Below, piece by piece: positions 7,789 to 17,038 of a stretch of 64,000 nt of DNA (positions are counted from its first letter, which is position 1; every line of letters starts with the position of its first letter). The stretch comes from JAOPZW01 sp963807305. GTDB lineage: Bacteria > Actinomycetota > Thermoleophilia > Solirubrobacterales > Solirubrobacteraceae. The notes beneath the pieces were generated by a model that ran no database searches, was not told where the DNA came from, and saw nothing but the letters and a program-made list of their open reading frames with translations. The stretch spans positions 66,339-130,338 of the forward strand of contig CAWEBN010000001.1 of NCBI GenBank assembly GCA_963807305.1. The letters are read 5' to 3'. A program made the position numbers and the translations under genes.

Positions 7789-9067
7789 ATGGGCCGGACC
7801 GTCCCCTCCTCGGCCGGGCATGTGGTCATCGGCGCCGGCGTCCACGGGCTCTCGACCGCGTGGCACCTCGCGCGCCTCGGCGAGGACGTCCTCGTGGTCG
7901 ACAAGACCGGCGTCGCCGCCGGCGCATCGGGCATCGCCTGCGGGGTGGTGCGCAACAACTACTTCCAGCCCGCGATGGGCGAGCTCATGGCGGCCTGCGT
8001 CGAGGTCTGGGAGTCCGCGCCCGACGTCCTGCACTACCACGGCACCGGGTATCTGGCGCTCGGGCCGCCGGCGCAGGAGTCCGACCTGGAGGCGGTCTTC
8101 GAGCGTCAGCAGCGGATTGGCTACCCGTCGCAGCTGATCGTCGGCGAGGCGGAGGTCGCCGAGCACATGCGGGGCATCTACCCCGACTGGCGAGCGCAGG
8201 GGCTGAGCGTGTGCCTGCACGAGCACGCGGGCGGGTTCGCCTTCAACCGCGAGTCGATGATGGGCCTCGCCGGCCTCGCGCGCGCGGCCGGGGCGCAGAT
8301 CGTCGAGGGCGTCGAGGTCACCGGCTTCGAGGGCGCCGCCGACGGCGCGGTCGATGCGGTGCTGACGAACGCCGGGGGCATCGAGGTGACGGGCGACGTG
8401 GTCGTCGCCGTCGGTCCCTGGATCCCCGTGCTGTGGGAGCAGCTCGGCCTGCCGGCGCGCGTGCTGGTCGCCGGCGAGGAGCGCGAGATGTGGACCTACT
8501 GGTACCTCCAGGAGGGCGAGGTGGCGGTGAGCCCCGACGCCTTCCGGACGGCCGCGGGCGCACCGTCCCCGGTCCTCCACGTCGACAGCCAGACCGCCTC
8601 TGCACGACGACGACGGGCGACTCCTGACCGACGAGCCCTGGGGCATCTACGTCAAGCCAGATCGCGACTGCGTCCAGGGCGGCGCCGAGCCCCTGCCGGT
8701 CGGGCCGTCGTTCGCGGTCGACCCCTATCCGACGGGCACCGTCGCCGCGGACTTCCCGGACCGGTGGTGCGCGGCGCTCTCGCACTGCCTCGGGCGCTTC
8801 GAGGGCGTTCGCGGCCGCTACCGACAGGTCCGCTCTGGCGGGGTCGGCGCCTTCTCGCCCGACAACTTCCCGATCTTCGATCGCATGCGCCCGAACGTAT
8901 ACGTGGCCGCGGACTCCAACCACGGCTACAAGATGATCGCCGTCGGGCGCGAGATCGCCGGGGTGCTGACCGGCGAGGAGTCCTCGCTGCTGCGGCCCTT
9001 CGCCTACGAGCGCTTCGCGACCGGGGCGCTGCACCCGGTCTCCCACAGCCCGTACCCGTGGAGCTGA
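7789..9067 (+). pseudogene. FAD-dependent amine oxidase (DAO family), single frameshift
   Basis: The N-terminal two thirds have the DAO dinucleotide fold (HVVIGAGVHGLSTAWHLARL, then DKTGVAAGASGIACGVVRNN). Near 8595-8603 the frame shifts by one surplus base: after VLHVDSQTA the homologous continuation LHDDDGRLLTDEPWGIYVK runs in the next frame and goes on to FDRMRPNVYVAADSNHGYKM and the end SHSPYPWS. Repaired length is about 425 residues, normal for sarcosine/N-methyl-amino-acid oxidases. Only one lesion is present and both halves keep good codon usage, so a sequencing error is as likely as true decay. It is paralogous to the next gene. Confidence 0.75.
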
Positions 9068-10330
9068 GCGGCGCGGGACTGCCGGGGCGGGCGGCGTGCG
9101 TGGTCGTCGGCGGCGGCGTGCTCGGGCTGGCCGCGGCCGCGGCGCTGGCCCGCCGCGGCCAGGAGGTCGTGCTCCTCGAGAAGGACCGGGTCGGCGCGGG
9201 GGCCTCGGGGATCGCCGGCGGGATCGTGCGCGGGTATTACCGCTCCCCGGCGATGGCCGACGTGGTGCGCCGGTCGGTGGAGGTCTTCGAGTCCGCTCCG
9301 GAGCGCTTCGGCTTTCGTCAGACCGGCTACTTCGCGGTCGTCCCCGAGCGTCAGGTCGCAGACCTCGAAGCGATCGCGGCCCAGCAGGCGCAGGTCGGCT
9401 ACGCCTCCGAGCTCGTGCTCGGCGGCGAGCGCTGCGCCGACGTGCTCACCTGGCTGTGGCCCGACTTCGACGCCGACGGCGTGCAGGCGGTGCTGCACGA
9501 GCAGCGCAGCGGCTGGGCCGACACCTCCGCGACGATCCGCGAGCTCGCCGGGCGCGCGCGTGCGTCAGGGGTCGAGGATCCACGAAGGCGTGCGGGTCAC
9601 CGGCGTGGAATGGGCGGGAAGCGGGGTCTCCGGTGTGGTCACCGAGCGCGGCACGGTCGGCTGTGACCTCGCCGTCGTGGTGCCCGGGCCGTGGGCGCAG
9701 GAGTGGCTGTCGCGCCTGCGCGCCGATCCCGCCGTGGTCGCGCTGTGGCGCGCGCAGGAGGGCGACTTCGCGCTGCCGGGCGTCGGGCTCCAGCCTCGCG
9801 CGGGGCGCGAGTCGCCCGTGGTCCACTTCGACCACGCGGGCCCGCTGCACGCCGAGGACGGCCGCGTGATCGTCGACGGGCCGTGGGGGATCTACTTCCG
9901 CCTGGGCCGGACGGGGACGAGCATCGTGGGCGGCGGCCTGCCCGAGCGCCTGGACCCCGCGACGTCGCTCGAGCCCTATGGCGAGGCCAACCCCGCGCAC
10001 GTGGCCGGCGCGGGCTTCGTCGAGCTCTTCACGGCGGGCCTGGCCCGCGCGCTCAAGCGCTTCCGCGGCGCCGGCGATCGCTGGGACGCGCGCCCGGGCG
10101 GCGGGGTCATCGCGCTGACGGCCGACGGGTATCCGGTGCTCGACCGCGTCGCGCCGAACGCCTACCTCATCCTCGACGGGGGCGCGGCCTTCAAGCTGCT
10201 CGCCCTCGGCGAGCTCGCGGCGAGCGACCTGCTCGACGGCGGGGAGCCGCTGCTCGAGCCCTTCCGGCTCGGGCGCTTCGGCACTGGCCGCGAGCACCCC
10301 GCGTCCGCGGGCCCGTATCCGTGGACCTGA
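9058..10330 (+). pseudogene. Second FAD-dependent amine oxidase (DAO family), single frameshift
   Basis: GTG start overlaps the end of the previous FAD gene. It shows ACVVVGGGVLGLAAAAALARR and LLEKDRVGAGASGIAGGIVRG, the FAD-binding pattern of glycine/sarcosine oxidases. Near 9568-9572, in a GGGG run, the frame moves by one base: RARASG joins to SRIHEGVRVTGVEW in the next frame, which ends GPYPWT. Repaired length is about 423 residues. Both tandem paralogues end in YPW(S/T) and share the context VEV(W/F)ESAP. The likely role is oxidative removal of an N-methyl or amino group. A homopolymer error would restore it. Confidence 0.75.
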
Positions 10331-10348
10331 CCAGACCGCGCGCGCCGC

Positions 10349-12028
10349 TCAGAACAGCCCGATCGTGCGCCCGTTCTCGTCGATGTCGACGTTGAGCGCC
10401 GCGGGCGTCTTGCCGAGCCCCGGCATCTGCGTGATGTCGCCGCACAGCGGCACGAGCCAGCCGGCACCGGTGTAGGCACGGATGTCGCGCACCGGGAGGC
10501 TGAAGTTCTCCGGCGCGTTGAGCAGCTCGGGGTCGGAGGAGAGCGACAGGTGCGTCTTGGCCATGCAGATGGGGAACTGGTCCAGGCCGTCGGCGGTGTA
10601 CTGGCCGATCTTCTTCTCGGCCTCGGGATAGAAGTAGACGTCGGCGGCACCGTAGACACGGCGGGCGATCGCCTCGATCTTGTCCTGGATCGTCCAGTCG
10701 TCCTCGTAGAGCATCCGGAACTCGCTGGGCTCGTCGCAAGCATCGACCACCGCGGACGCGAGGTCGGCCGCGCCGATCCCGCCCTTGGCGAAGCCCTCGT
10801 TGGCCTCGGCCCGGAACGCGCCGGCCTCCTCGGCCAGGCGCTTGACCAGGTCGACCTCCTCGTTGGTGTCGCCGGGACGGCGGTTGACCGCGACCACGCA
10901 CGGAACGCCGAACTGCTTGACGTTGGCCAGGTGGCGGCGGACGTTGGCCATCCCGCCCTCGATCGCGGCGCGCGCGCGGGCCCGGTCGGTGCGCGGGTCG
11001 TCGTCGATTCCGCCGTGGTGCTTGATGGCGCGCACGGTGGTGACGAGCACGGCGGCGCTCGGGGCCAGGCCGCCGAAGCGGCAGACGATGTCGAAGAACT
11101 TCTCGGCCCCCATGTCCGAGCCGAAGCCCGACTCGGTGACGACGTAGTCGCCGAGCTTCATCCCGATGAGGTCGGCCACGAGCGAGTTGTTGCCGTGGGC
11201 GATGTTCGCGAAGGGGCCGCAGTGCATCAGGCACGGCTGGCCCTCCAGGGTCTGGATCAGGTTCGGCTTGAGCGCGTCCTTGAGCAGCACGGCCATGGCG
11301 CCGGCGGCGCCGAGATCCTCGGCGGTGACGGGGGCGCCGCCGTTGAAGGAGTGCGCGACCGTGATGGCGCCCAGGCGCCTGCGCAGGTCCTGCAGGTCGC
11401 GCGAGACAGCCATGATCGCCATCACCTCGGAGGCCGCGGTGATGTCGAAGCCGCTCTCGCGCGGGTAGCCGTTGGCGCGCCCGCCCAGCGCGACGGTGAT
11501 CTGGCGCAGGGCGCGGTCGTTCATGTCCATCGCGCGCCGCCAGCCGACGCGCAGGGCGTCGATGTGCAGCGGGTTGCCGTGCAGGATCGAGGCGTCGAGC
11601 ATCGCCGCGAGCAGGTTGTTGGCCGCGCCGATCGCGTGGATGTCGCCGGTGAAGTGCAGGTTGAGGTCCTCCATGGGGACCACCTGGGTCATGCCGCCGC
11701 CGGCGGCGCCGCCCTTGATGCCGAACACGGGGCCCAGCGAGGGCTCGCGCAGGCAGGCGACCGGGGACTTGCCGATGACGCCGAGGCCCTGCGTGAGCCC
11801 GACCAGCGTGGTCGTCTTGCCCTCGCCGGCCTTGGTCGGCGTCATGCCGGTGACGCACACGAGCTTGCCGTTGGGGGCGTCGCGCATGCGGTCGAGGACG
11901 CCGAGGTCGATCTTGGCCTTGTAGCGCCCGTAGGGCTCGAACTCCTCCTCCTGGAGGCCGACCTCCTCGGCGATGTCCTCGATCGGCTTGAGAACGGCTT
12001 CCTGGGCGATCTCGAGGCTGCTCTTCAC
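10349..12028 (-). CDS. fhs: Formate--tetrahydrofolate ligase
   Basis: A 559-residue protein of normal family length. The P-loop region GMTPTKAGEGKTTT, FGIKGGAAGGG, HFTGDIHAI, NLLAAMLDASILHGN and EAIARRVYGAADV are all recognisable. The enzyme makes 10-formyl-THF from formate, ATP and THF, or runs in reverse. It is the last gene of the soxDAGB-fhs transcription unit (17 bp after soxB). Formaldehyde-level C1 units released from N-methyl groups onto THF by the SoxA GcvT-like domain would enter the pool that Fhs connects to formate. Confidence 0.92.
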   Translation of the reverse strand: MKSSLEIAQEAVLKPIEDIAEEVGLQEEEFEPYGRYKAKIDLGVLDRMRDAPNGKLVCVTGMTPTKAGEGKTTTLVGLTQGLGVIGKSPVACLREPSLGPVFGIKGGAAGGGMTQVVPMEDLNLHFTGDIHAIGAANNLLAAMLDASILHGNPLHIDALRVGWRRAMDMNDRALRQITVALGGRANGYPRESGFDITAASEVMAIMAVSRDLQDLRRRLGAITVAHSFNGGAPVTAEDLGAAGAMAVLLKDALKPNLIQTLEGQPCLMHCGPFANIAHGNNSLVADLIGMKLGDYVVTESGFGSDMGAEKFFDIVCRFGGLAPSAAVLVTTVRAIKHHGGIDDDPRTDRARARAAIEGGMANVRRHLANVKQFGVPCVVAVNRRPGDTNEEVDLVKRLAEEAGAFRAEANEGFAKGGIGAADLASAVVDACDEPSEFRMLYEDDWTIQDKIEAIARRVYGAADVYFYPEAEKKIGQYTADGLDQFPICMAKTHLSLSSDPELLNAPENFSLPVRDIRAYTGAGWLVPLCGDITQMPGLGKTPAALNVDIDENGRTIGLF

Positions 12029-12044
12029 GGTGCCTCCATGGTCG

Positions 12045-13256
12045 TTAGTGGCTGACGGCGGCGGCTGCGAGCTCCGACACGAGGCGATCTTCGTAGAAGC
12101 GCTCGAGCGCGAAGGGGGCGATGAGGTCGGGGGTGCGCCCGGTGTCGACCAGCTCGGCCAGGGTCTTGCCGACGATCGGCGCGGCCTTGAAGCCGTAGGT
12201 GCCCCAGCCGGCGCTGACGTGGAAGTTCTCGACCTCGGTGGGGCCGAGGATCGGGCTGTAGTCGGGGCTCAGGTCGCACAGGCCCGCCCACGAGCGCAGC
12301 AGCCGCGCGTGCTCGAGCTGGGGGAAGAGCTCGAGCGTGTGGCGGGTGACCTCCTGCAGGAAGTTCAGCGTGCCCTGCATCCGGTAGGTCGTCCACGGCT
12401 CGATCTCGGCGCCCATGAGGAACTCGCCGCGGTCGGTCTGCGAGACGTAGACGTGCATCTGCGAGGAGACGATCACGACGTCGAGCAGCGGCTTGACCGG
12501 CTCGGTCACGCACGCCTGCAGGATGTGGGTCGTGATCGGCAGCTGCACGCCGGCCATGTCGCACAGCAGCGTGCTCCAGCCCGCGGTGCAGTTGACGACC
12601 TGGCCGGCGCGGATGGTGCCGCGGTTGGTGCGCACGGCGTCGACGCGGCCGTTGGTGCGCTCGAGGCCGAGGACCTCCGTGTAGGGGTGGATCTCGGCCC
12701 CGCCGGCGTCGGCGCCGCGGGCCAGGCCCCAGACCACGGCGTCGTGGCGGATGATGCCGCCGGGCGGGTGGTAGAGCGCGCCCATGATCGGATAGGTGGC
12801 GTCCTCGGAGACGTGCATCGCGGGGGCCAGCCGTTTGACCTCGTCGGGGCCGATCAGGCGCGAGTCGATGCCCTGCAGGCGATTGACCTCGGCGCGGTTG
12901 GCCATCACGAAGAGCGCACGGTCGGAGTGCGCGAGCGTGAGGTGGCCGCACTGTGAGAAGAGCAGGTTGAAGTTGAGCTCCTGCGAGAGGCCCTCGTAGA
13001 GCTTCACGCTCGCGTCGTAGAAGCGCGCGCCCTCGGGCGTCTTGTAGTTCGAGCGCAGGATCGTCGTGTTGCGACCGGCCGCGCCCGAGCCGATGTAGCT
13101 CTTCTCGAGGATGCAGACGTTGGTGATCCCGCGCTCGCGCAGGTAGTAGGCCGTGGCCAGCCCGTGCGAGCCGCCGCCGATGATGACGACGTCGTAGGAG
13201 CCCTTGAGCGCAGGGCGCGGGCGCCACATGCGCCGCCGGCGGAAGATGTCACGCAC
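12045..13256 (-). CDS. soxB: Sarcosine oxidase beta subunit-like FAD enzyme
   Basis: A 403-residue DAO-family protein: YDVVIIGGGSHGLATAYYL at residues 21-39 binds FAD, followed by LEKSYIGSGAAGRNTT. His171 in RHDAVVWG lies at the position where heterotetrameric sarcosine oxidases carry the covalent FMN (about residue 173), so it is the probable attachment site (inference by position). The C-terminal CDLSPDYSPILGP and SAGWGTYGFKAAP complete the substrate domain. It overlaps soxG by 8 bp. In MgdABCD/N-methylglutamate dehydrogenases the equivalent subunit has the same form, so the substrate may be sarcosine or N-methylglutamate. Confidence 0.88.
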   Translation of the reverse strand: MRDIFRRRRMWRPRPALKGSYDVVIIGGGSHGLATAYYLRERGITNVCILEKSYIGSGAAGRNTTILRSNYKTPEGARFYDASVKLYEGLSQELNFNLLFSQCGHLTLAHSDRALFVMANRAEVNRLQGIDSRLIGPDEVKRLAPAMHVSEDATYPIMGALYHPPGGIIRHDAVVWGLARGADAGGAEIHPYTEVLGLERTNGRVDAVRTNRGTIRAGQVVNCTAGWSTLLCDMAGVQLPITTHILQACVTEPVKPLLDVVIVSSQMHVYVSQTDRGEFLMGAEIEPWTTYRMQGTLNFLQEVTRHTLELFPQLEHARLLRSWAGLCDLSPDYSPILGPTEVENFHVSAGWGTYGFKAAPIVGKTLAELVDTGRTPDLIAPFALERFYEDRLVSELAAAAVSH

Positions 13257-13851
13257 GCGCGGCCTCCCGGTCGAGGACGTCGAGGCCCATCGGCGCGCCG
13301 CCGAGCCCGCTCGCCGCGTCGGAGACGACCGTCCACATGTACTCGCCCAGCGCCCAGCCGAAGAGCATCAGAAAGCGATCGGCGTCCTCGCGCAGGACGT
13401 AGCCGGGGGTCCGCGCCACCGACCCGGGGCGAAAGCCGCCGACGGGCAGCGACTGCTCGCGCAGGTCGAGGGCGCAGAAGCGCGCGAAGAGCTCGCGTGC
13501 CAGCGGTCCCACGATGGCCAGCGCGGCCAGGGTGGTGGTGACGTCGAGCGCGTCGAGCTCGGCGCCGCCGAGCACGAGCGCGCGCTCGCGCGTGACGGGA
13601 CACCACCACGCGCCGTTCGTCCGCGTCGCGGTGCCGAATGCCAGCCGGTGCGGGCCCATGACCTCGCGCTTGCGCAGGTGCGAGACGTCGGCCCAGGCCA
13701 CGGGGGCGTCGGGCGGCGCGCCGGGGTACTCGACGGCCACATTCCAGCCGTTGCGCACCTCCATCTGCGCGCCGGCGGCCAGCGCCTGGCCCTCCATCGG
13801 GCTGCGTGCCACGGCGGCGGGCGAGGGCGTCAGGAACTCGAACGAGGTCAC
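13249..13851 (-). CDS. soxG: Sarcosine oxidase gamma subunit-like
   Basis: 200 residues resembling a GcvT-fold fragment: VAWADVSHLRKREVMGP near the N-terminus, TTTLAALAIVGPLARELFARF in the middle and DRFLMLFGWALGEYMWTVV near the end. SoxG/MgdD subunits are small, divergent GcvT relatives that complete the heterotetramer. It overlaps soxA (4 bp) upstream and soxB downstream, giving gene order soxD-A-G-B rather than the more usual B-D-A-G. Confidence 0.8.
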   Translation of the reverse strand: MTSFEFLTPSPAAVARSPMEGQALAAGAQMEVRNGWNVAVEYPGAPPDAPVAWADVSHLRKREVMGPHRLAFGTATRTNGAWWCPVTRERALVLGGAELDALDVTTTLAALAIVGPLARELFARFCALDLREQSLPVGGFRPGSVARTPGYVLREDADRFLMLFGWALGEYMWTVVSDAASGLGGAPMGLDVLDREAARA

Positions 13852-16622
13852 GAGCGCAGCACCTCGCCGTCGGGGTCGTAGAACGGCCTGGTCATGACCT
13901 CGGCGCGCAGGCGCCGGCTGTCGTCGGAGATGGTGATCGCGGCGCCGTCACTGGCCATCGTGGCCGGCACCCACGCCATGCCGATGACGTGCCCGAGCTG
14001 GCGTGAGTGGCGCGCGCTCGTGACCTGCCCGATCGGCTCTCCGCGCTCGTCGAGCACCGCCGCGCCCTCGGTCGGCACGTCGCCGTCGGGCAGGGTGAAG
14101 CCCACGAGCGCCGTCGCGCTCTGATGCTCGGCGGCGTGCTCGAGCGCCCATTTGCCGATGAAGTCCTCGTCCTTGTCGAGCTTGACGATCCACGGCATCG
14201 CCGCGCCGTAGGGCGTCGACTCCGAGTCGGTGTCCTGGCCGACGAGGATGTGCTGCTTCTGCAGGCGCAGGATGCGCTGGGGCTCGAGGCCGAACGGGCG
14301 GATGCCGTGCTCCGCGCCGGCCTCGAGGATCGCGTCCCACACGTGCCGGCCGTGGGCGGCGGGGAAGTGGATCTCATAGCCGACCTCGCCGACGAAGCCG
14401 ATGCGCAGCAGCAGCGCCGGGACGCCGGCCACGGGCGCGCGCTTGGCGTCGAGGTAGGCGAAGGCCTCGTTGGAGCAGTCCAGTTCGGTGAGGCGGCCCA
14501 TGATCTCCCGGGCGCGGGGCCCGGCGAGGTTGACCGCAGCGAGGCCCTGGGTCACGTCGGTCAGCGTGACCTGCATGCGCCAGTCGGCCAGCCACCAGGA
14601 GAACCACTGCTCGACGGCTCCCGCGCCGCTCGACGTGGTGGTCACGTAGAAGCTCTCGTCGTCCAGGCGGCAGATCGTCCCGTCGTCCATGATCCGGCCG
14701 GCGTCCGAGGTCAGCACGCCGTAGCGGATGCGCCCGGGCCCGAGGTTCGCGAAGCGGTTGGGGTAGAGGCGATCGAGGAACTCGCCCGCCTGCGGGCCGC
14801 GGACGATGAGCTTGCCCAGCGTCGAGACGTCGATGAGCCCCGCGCTCTCGTGGACCGCCAGCGCCTCGCCCTGCGGATCGCCGTAGTCGTAGGCGCGCCG
14901 CCAGTCGCCCGCCCACATGACGCGCGCGCCGAGCTCGCGGTGGCGGGGATGGATGGCCGAGCGCTTGGCGGGCTCGATCGGGCGGCCGGCCAGCGCGCCG
15001 AGGGGGACCGCCGACCACGGGGGGCGCGCCGTGGTGGTGCCGACCCGCCCCAGGTCCTGGCCGGTCTCCTGGGCCATCAGCCGCACGGCGGGCAGCTGGC
15101 ACATGCGTCCCTGGCAGGGGCCCATGGTCGCCGTCGTGTAGCGCTTGGAGAGCTCGATCGAGTCGTAGCCCTCGTCGACGCTCAGATGGATGTCCTTGGC
15201 CGTGACGTCCTCGCACAGGCAGGCGAAGCACTTCCCGCGCCCGGCGCCGGCCACGGCCGGGGGCACGGCCTCCGGGGCGCGGCGCTCGGGCGGCCCGTCG
15301 CGCGGCGGCGGCGGTGCGTCGGCCAGGCCCAGCGCATGGGCCACCTGAGCCCCGGCGTGTGCGCCGGAGGGCTCGGGGTCGTCGCCCGCGCCGGCGACCG
15401 CGCCCGCGGCGTGCACGCCGTCGGGCAGCTCGGCCAGGGCGAAGTGCCCGCGCGCGGCGTCGTAGGCGGTGCGCCCGCCGGCCTGCGCGATGAGCGAGGT
15501 GGCCGGCGCCACGCCGCCCGACATGACCAGCAGGTCGCATTCGACGCGCCGCTCGTCGCTGCCGTCGAGCCCACCCAGGACGGCGGCGCGCACGTGCTTG
15601 CGTCCCTCGGCCTCGAGGACGGTGCGGCCCTCGCGCAGGTCGGCGATGGCGGCGACCACGACGCCGGCGGCTTCCAGCGCGCGCGCCGCCTCGAGCCCGC
15701 GATCCGAGGTGGTGGCGACCACCGCGCGCGTCCCCGGCGCGATGCCGTAGAGGGCGATCAGCCGCCGCACGCCGCCGGCGAGCATCACGCCGGGCAGGTC
15801 GTTGCCGGCGAACACGAGCGGCTGCTCGACGACGCCGGTGGCGAAGACGAGCCGGCGGGCGCGGACCTGATGCAGGGTCGAGGCCTGCCAGATGGGGACG
15901 AGGCCGTCGAAGCAGCCCAGCACGGAGGCGGAGGAGAGGACCTCCACGCCGGCGCCACGGGCCTGCTCGGCCAGCGCGCGGGCGCGCTCGTGGCCGCCCT
16001 CGGCCAGCGCCCGCCCGCCGGGCTCGGGTCCCTCGTCGGCGAGCACGACGTCGGCGCCGGCCTCGGCGGCGGCGATCGCCGCGCGCAGGCCGGCCAGGCC
16101 GCCGCCGACGACGAGCACGTCGGCGTGGCGGCGGCGGTACTCGGTCCGCCACTCGCGCTCGTCCTGGGAGGCGCGCAGCTTCCCGAGGCCCGCGGCGCGG
16201 CGCAGCGCCTTCTCGTACAGCGGCCACAGCCGCCGCGGACGGATGAAGGTCTTGTAGTAGAAGCCCGGCGGGGTGAAGGGGCCGCCGACGGTGTCGGTCA
16301 CCGCCATCACGTCGTGCTCGAGGCTGGGGGAGGCGTTGAGGTGCTCGACGGCCATGCCCTCGCGGACCGGCTCGGTGCAGGCGCGCACGCCGGGCGCGCC
16401 GTCGACGGCCACGAGGCAGTTCGGGCACTGCCCGGCGCAGCACAGCAGGCCGCGGCGGCGGTGGTACTTGAAGCTGCGCGAGAACGTGCGCCGGCCGGCT
16501 GCGAACAGAGCCGAGGCGATGGTGTCGCCCGCGAGGGCCTCGACGGGCTTGCCGTCGAAGGTGAAGCCGACGGACCTCGCGCGGTCCAGGCGCTCGCCGG
16601 GCTGCACGGGCAGGCGGGTCAC
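13848..16622 (-). CDS. soxA: Sarcosine oxidase alpha subunit-like, with C-terminal GcvT domain
   Basis: About 924 residues. Domains in order: 2Fe-2S-like N-terminal domain with CCAGQCPNC; a disulfide-reductase fold (ADVLVVGGGLAGLRAAIAAA) for NAD/FAD; a cysteine-rich patch CFACLCEDV and MGPCQGRMC; and a C-terminal aminomethyltransferase domain (YDYGDPQGEALAVHESAG, GEVGYEIHFP) that passes the C1 unit to THF. GTG at 16622 gives the typical VTRLP start; an ATG at 16649 would overlap soxD by 17 bp and is the alternative. GGAGG lies upstream of the GTG at a rather long spacing. Heterotetrameric sarcosine oxidase and N-methylglutamate dehydrogenase share this layout. Confidence 0.88.
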   Translation of the reverse strand: MTRLPVQPGERLDRARSVGFTFDGKPVEALAGDTIASALFAAGRRTFSRSFKYHRRRGLLCCAGQCPNCLVAVDGAPGVRACTEPVREGMAVEHLNASPSLEHDVMAVTDTVGGPFTPPGFYYKTFIRPRRLWPLYEKALRRAAGLGKLRASQDEREWRTEYRRRHADVLVVGGGLAGLRAAIAAAEAGADVVLADEGPEPGGRALAEGGHERARALAEQARGAGVEVLSSASVLGCFDGLVPIWQASTLHQVRARRLVFATGVVEQPLVFAGNDLPGVMLAGGVRRLIALYGIAPGTRAVVATTSDRGLEAARALEAAGVVVAAIADLREGRTVLEAEGRKHVRAAVLGGLDGSDERRVECDLLVMSGGVAPATSLIAQAGGRTAYDAARGHFALAELPDGVHAAGAVAGAGDDPEPSGAHAGAQVAHALGLADAPPPPRDGPPERRAPEAVPPAVAGAGRGKCFACLCEDVTAKDIHLSVDEGYDSIELSKRYTTATMGPCQGRMCQLPAVRLMAQETGQDLGRVGTTTARPPWSAVPLGALAGRPIEPAKRSAIHPRHRELGARVMWAGDWRRAYDYGDPQGEALAVHESAGLIDVSTLGKLIVRGPQAGEFLDRLYPNRFANLGPGRIRYGVLTSDAGRIMDDGTICRLDDESFYVTTTSSGAGAVEQWFSWWLADWRMQVTLTDVTQGLAAVNLAGPRAREIMGRLTELDCSNEAFAYLDAKRAPVAGVPALLLRIGFVGEVGYEIHFPAAHGRHVWDAILEAGAEHGIRPFGLEPQRILRLQKQHILVGQDTDSESTPYGAAMPWIVKLDKDEDFIGKWALEHAAEHQSATALVGFTLPDGDVPTEGAAVLDERGEPIGQVTSARHSRQLGHVIGMAWVPATMASDGAAITISDDSRRLRAEVMTRPFYDPDGEVLRS

Positions 16623-16632
16623 GGTGTCAGGG

Positions 16633-16947
16633 TCACCTCCGCGGGGCATCCGGCCCCGCGCTGTGAGAAGGACGACTGGCCTCCGGCCGATCGAGGTCGT
16701 CGGGGAGGGCCGTCCAGTGCACGTCGTTGGTTCGGGTGTCGCGCTCGGCGACGAACCAGGCGCGGCAGCCGGAGCGGTGGTACCACCACTCCCGCTGAAC
16801 GCCCGCCGCGTTGCGGCGGAAGTAGTTGTAGGTGCCGAGCTCGCGCAGGGTGGGGCGCTCGCGCGGCCGGCGGTTGAGCTCGCCGCCGAAGGCGAAGTCC
16901 GTGACTTCGCGGACACCACAGTGCGGGCAGGTCAGGAGATAGGACAT
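16633..16947 (-). CDS. soxD: Sarcosine oxidase delta subunit-like (zinc protein)
   Basis: 104 residues, normal for the family. Cys7 and Cys10 (CPHCG) together with His57 and Cys61 (HRSGC) match the structural zinc site of SoxD. The central motif LGTYNYFRRNAAGVQREWW is conserved in SoxD/MgdB. It is the first gene of the soxDAGB-fhs unit and is divergent from iclR. The upstream region carries a perfect inverted repeat that is a likely operator. Confidence 0.88.
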   Translation of the reverse strand: MSYLLTCPHCGVREVTDFAFGGELNRRPRERPTLRELGTYNYFRRNAAGVQREWWYHRSGCRAWFVAERDTRTNDVHWTALPDDLDRPEASRPSHSAGPDAPRR

Positions 16948-16964
16948 GGTGGCGTGGTATGTTG

Positions 16965-16993
16965 CCCTACCGGCAAGAGCGTTGCCGGTAGGG
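16965..16993. promoter_or_regulatory. Perfect 12-bp inverted repeat between soxD and iclR (probable IclR operator)
   Basis: CCCTACCGGCAA, a 5-nt spacer GAGCG, then TTGCCGGTAGGG: a perfect palindrome centred about 32 bp upstream of the soxD start and 60 bp upstream of the iclR start. IclR proteins bind such palindromes in divergent promoter regions to control the target operon and themselves. Binding is inferred from symmetry and location. Confidence 0.7.
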
Positions 16994-17038
16994 ACGAGCC
17001 TTTCACAAACAGGTGGTGGTTGCAACGTGCCTCGTGCG

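Noticed and set aside
5929..8646. 905-codon - strand frame opposite glxD and the first FAD gene
   Set aside because: Mirror frame with no recognisable fold, covering several real genes and intergenic junctions.
14007..16877. 956-codon + strand frame opposite soxA
   Set aside because: Low-information mirror frame; soxA on the other strand has clear domains throughout.
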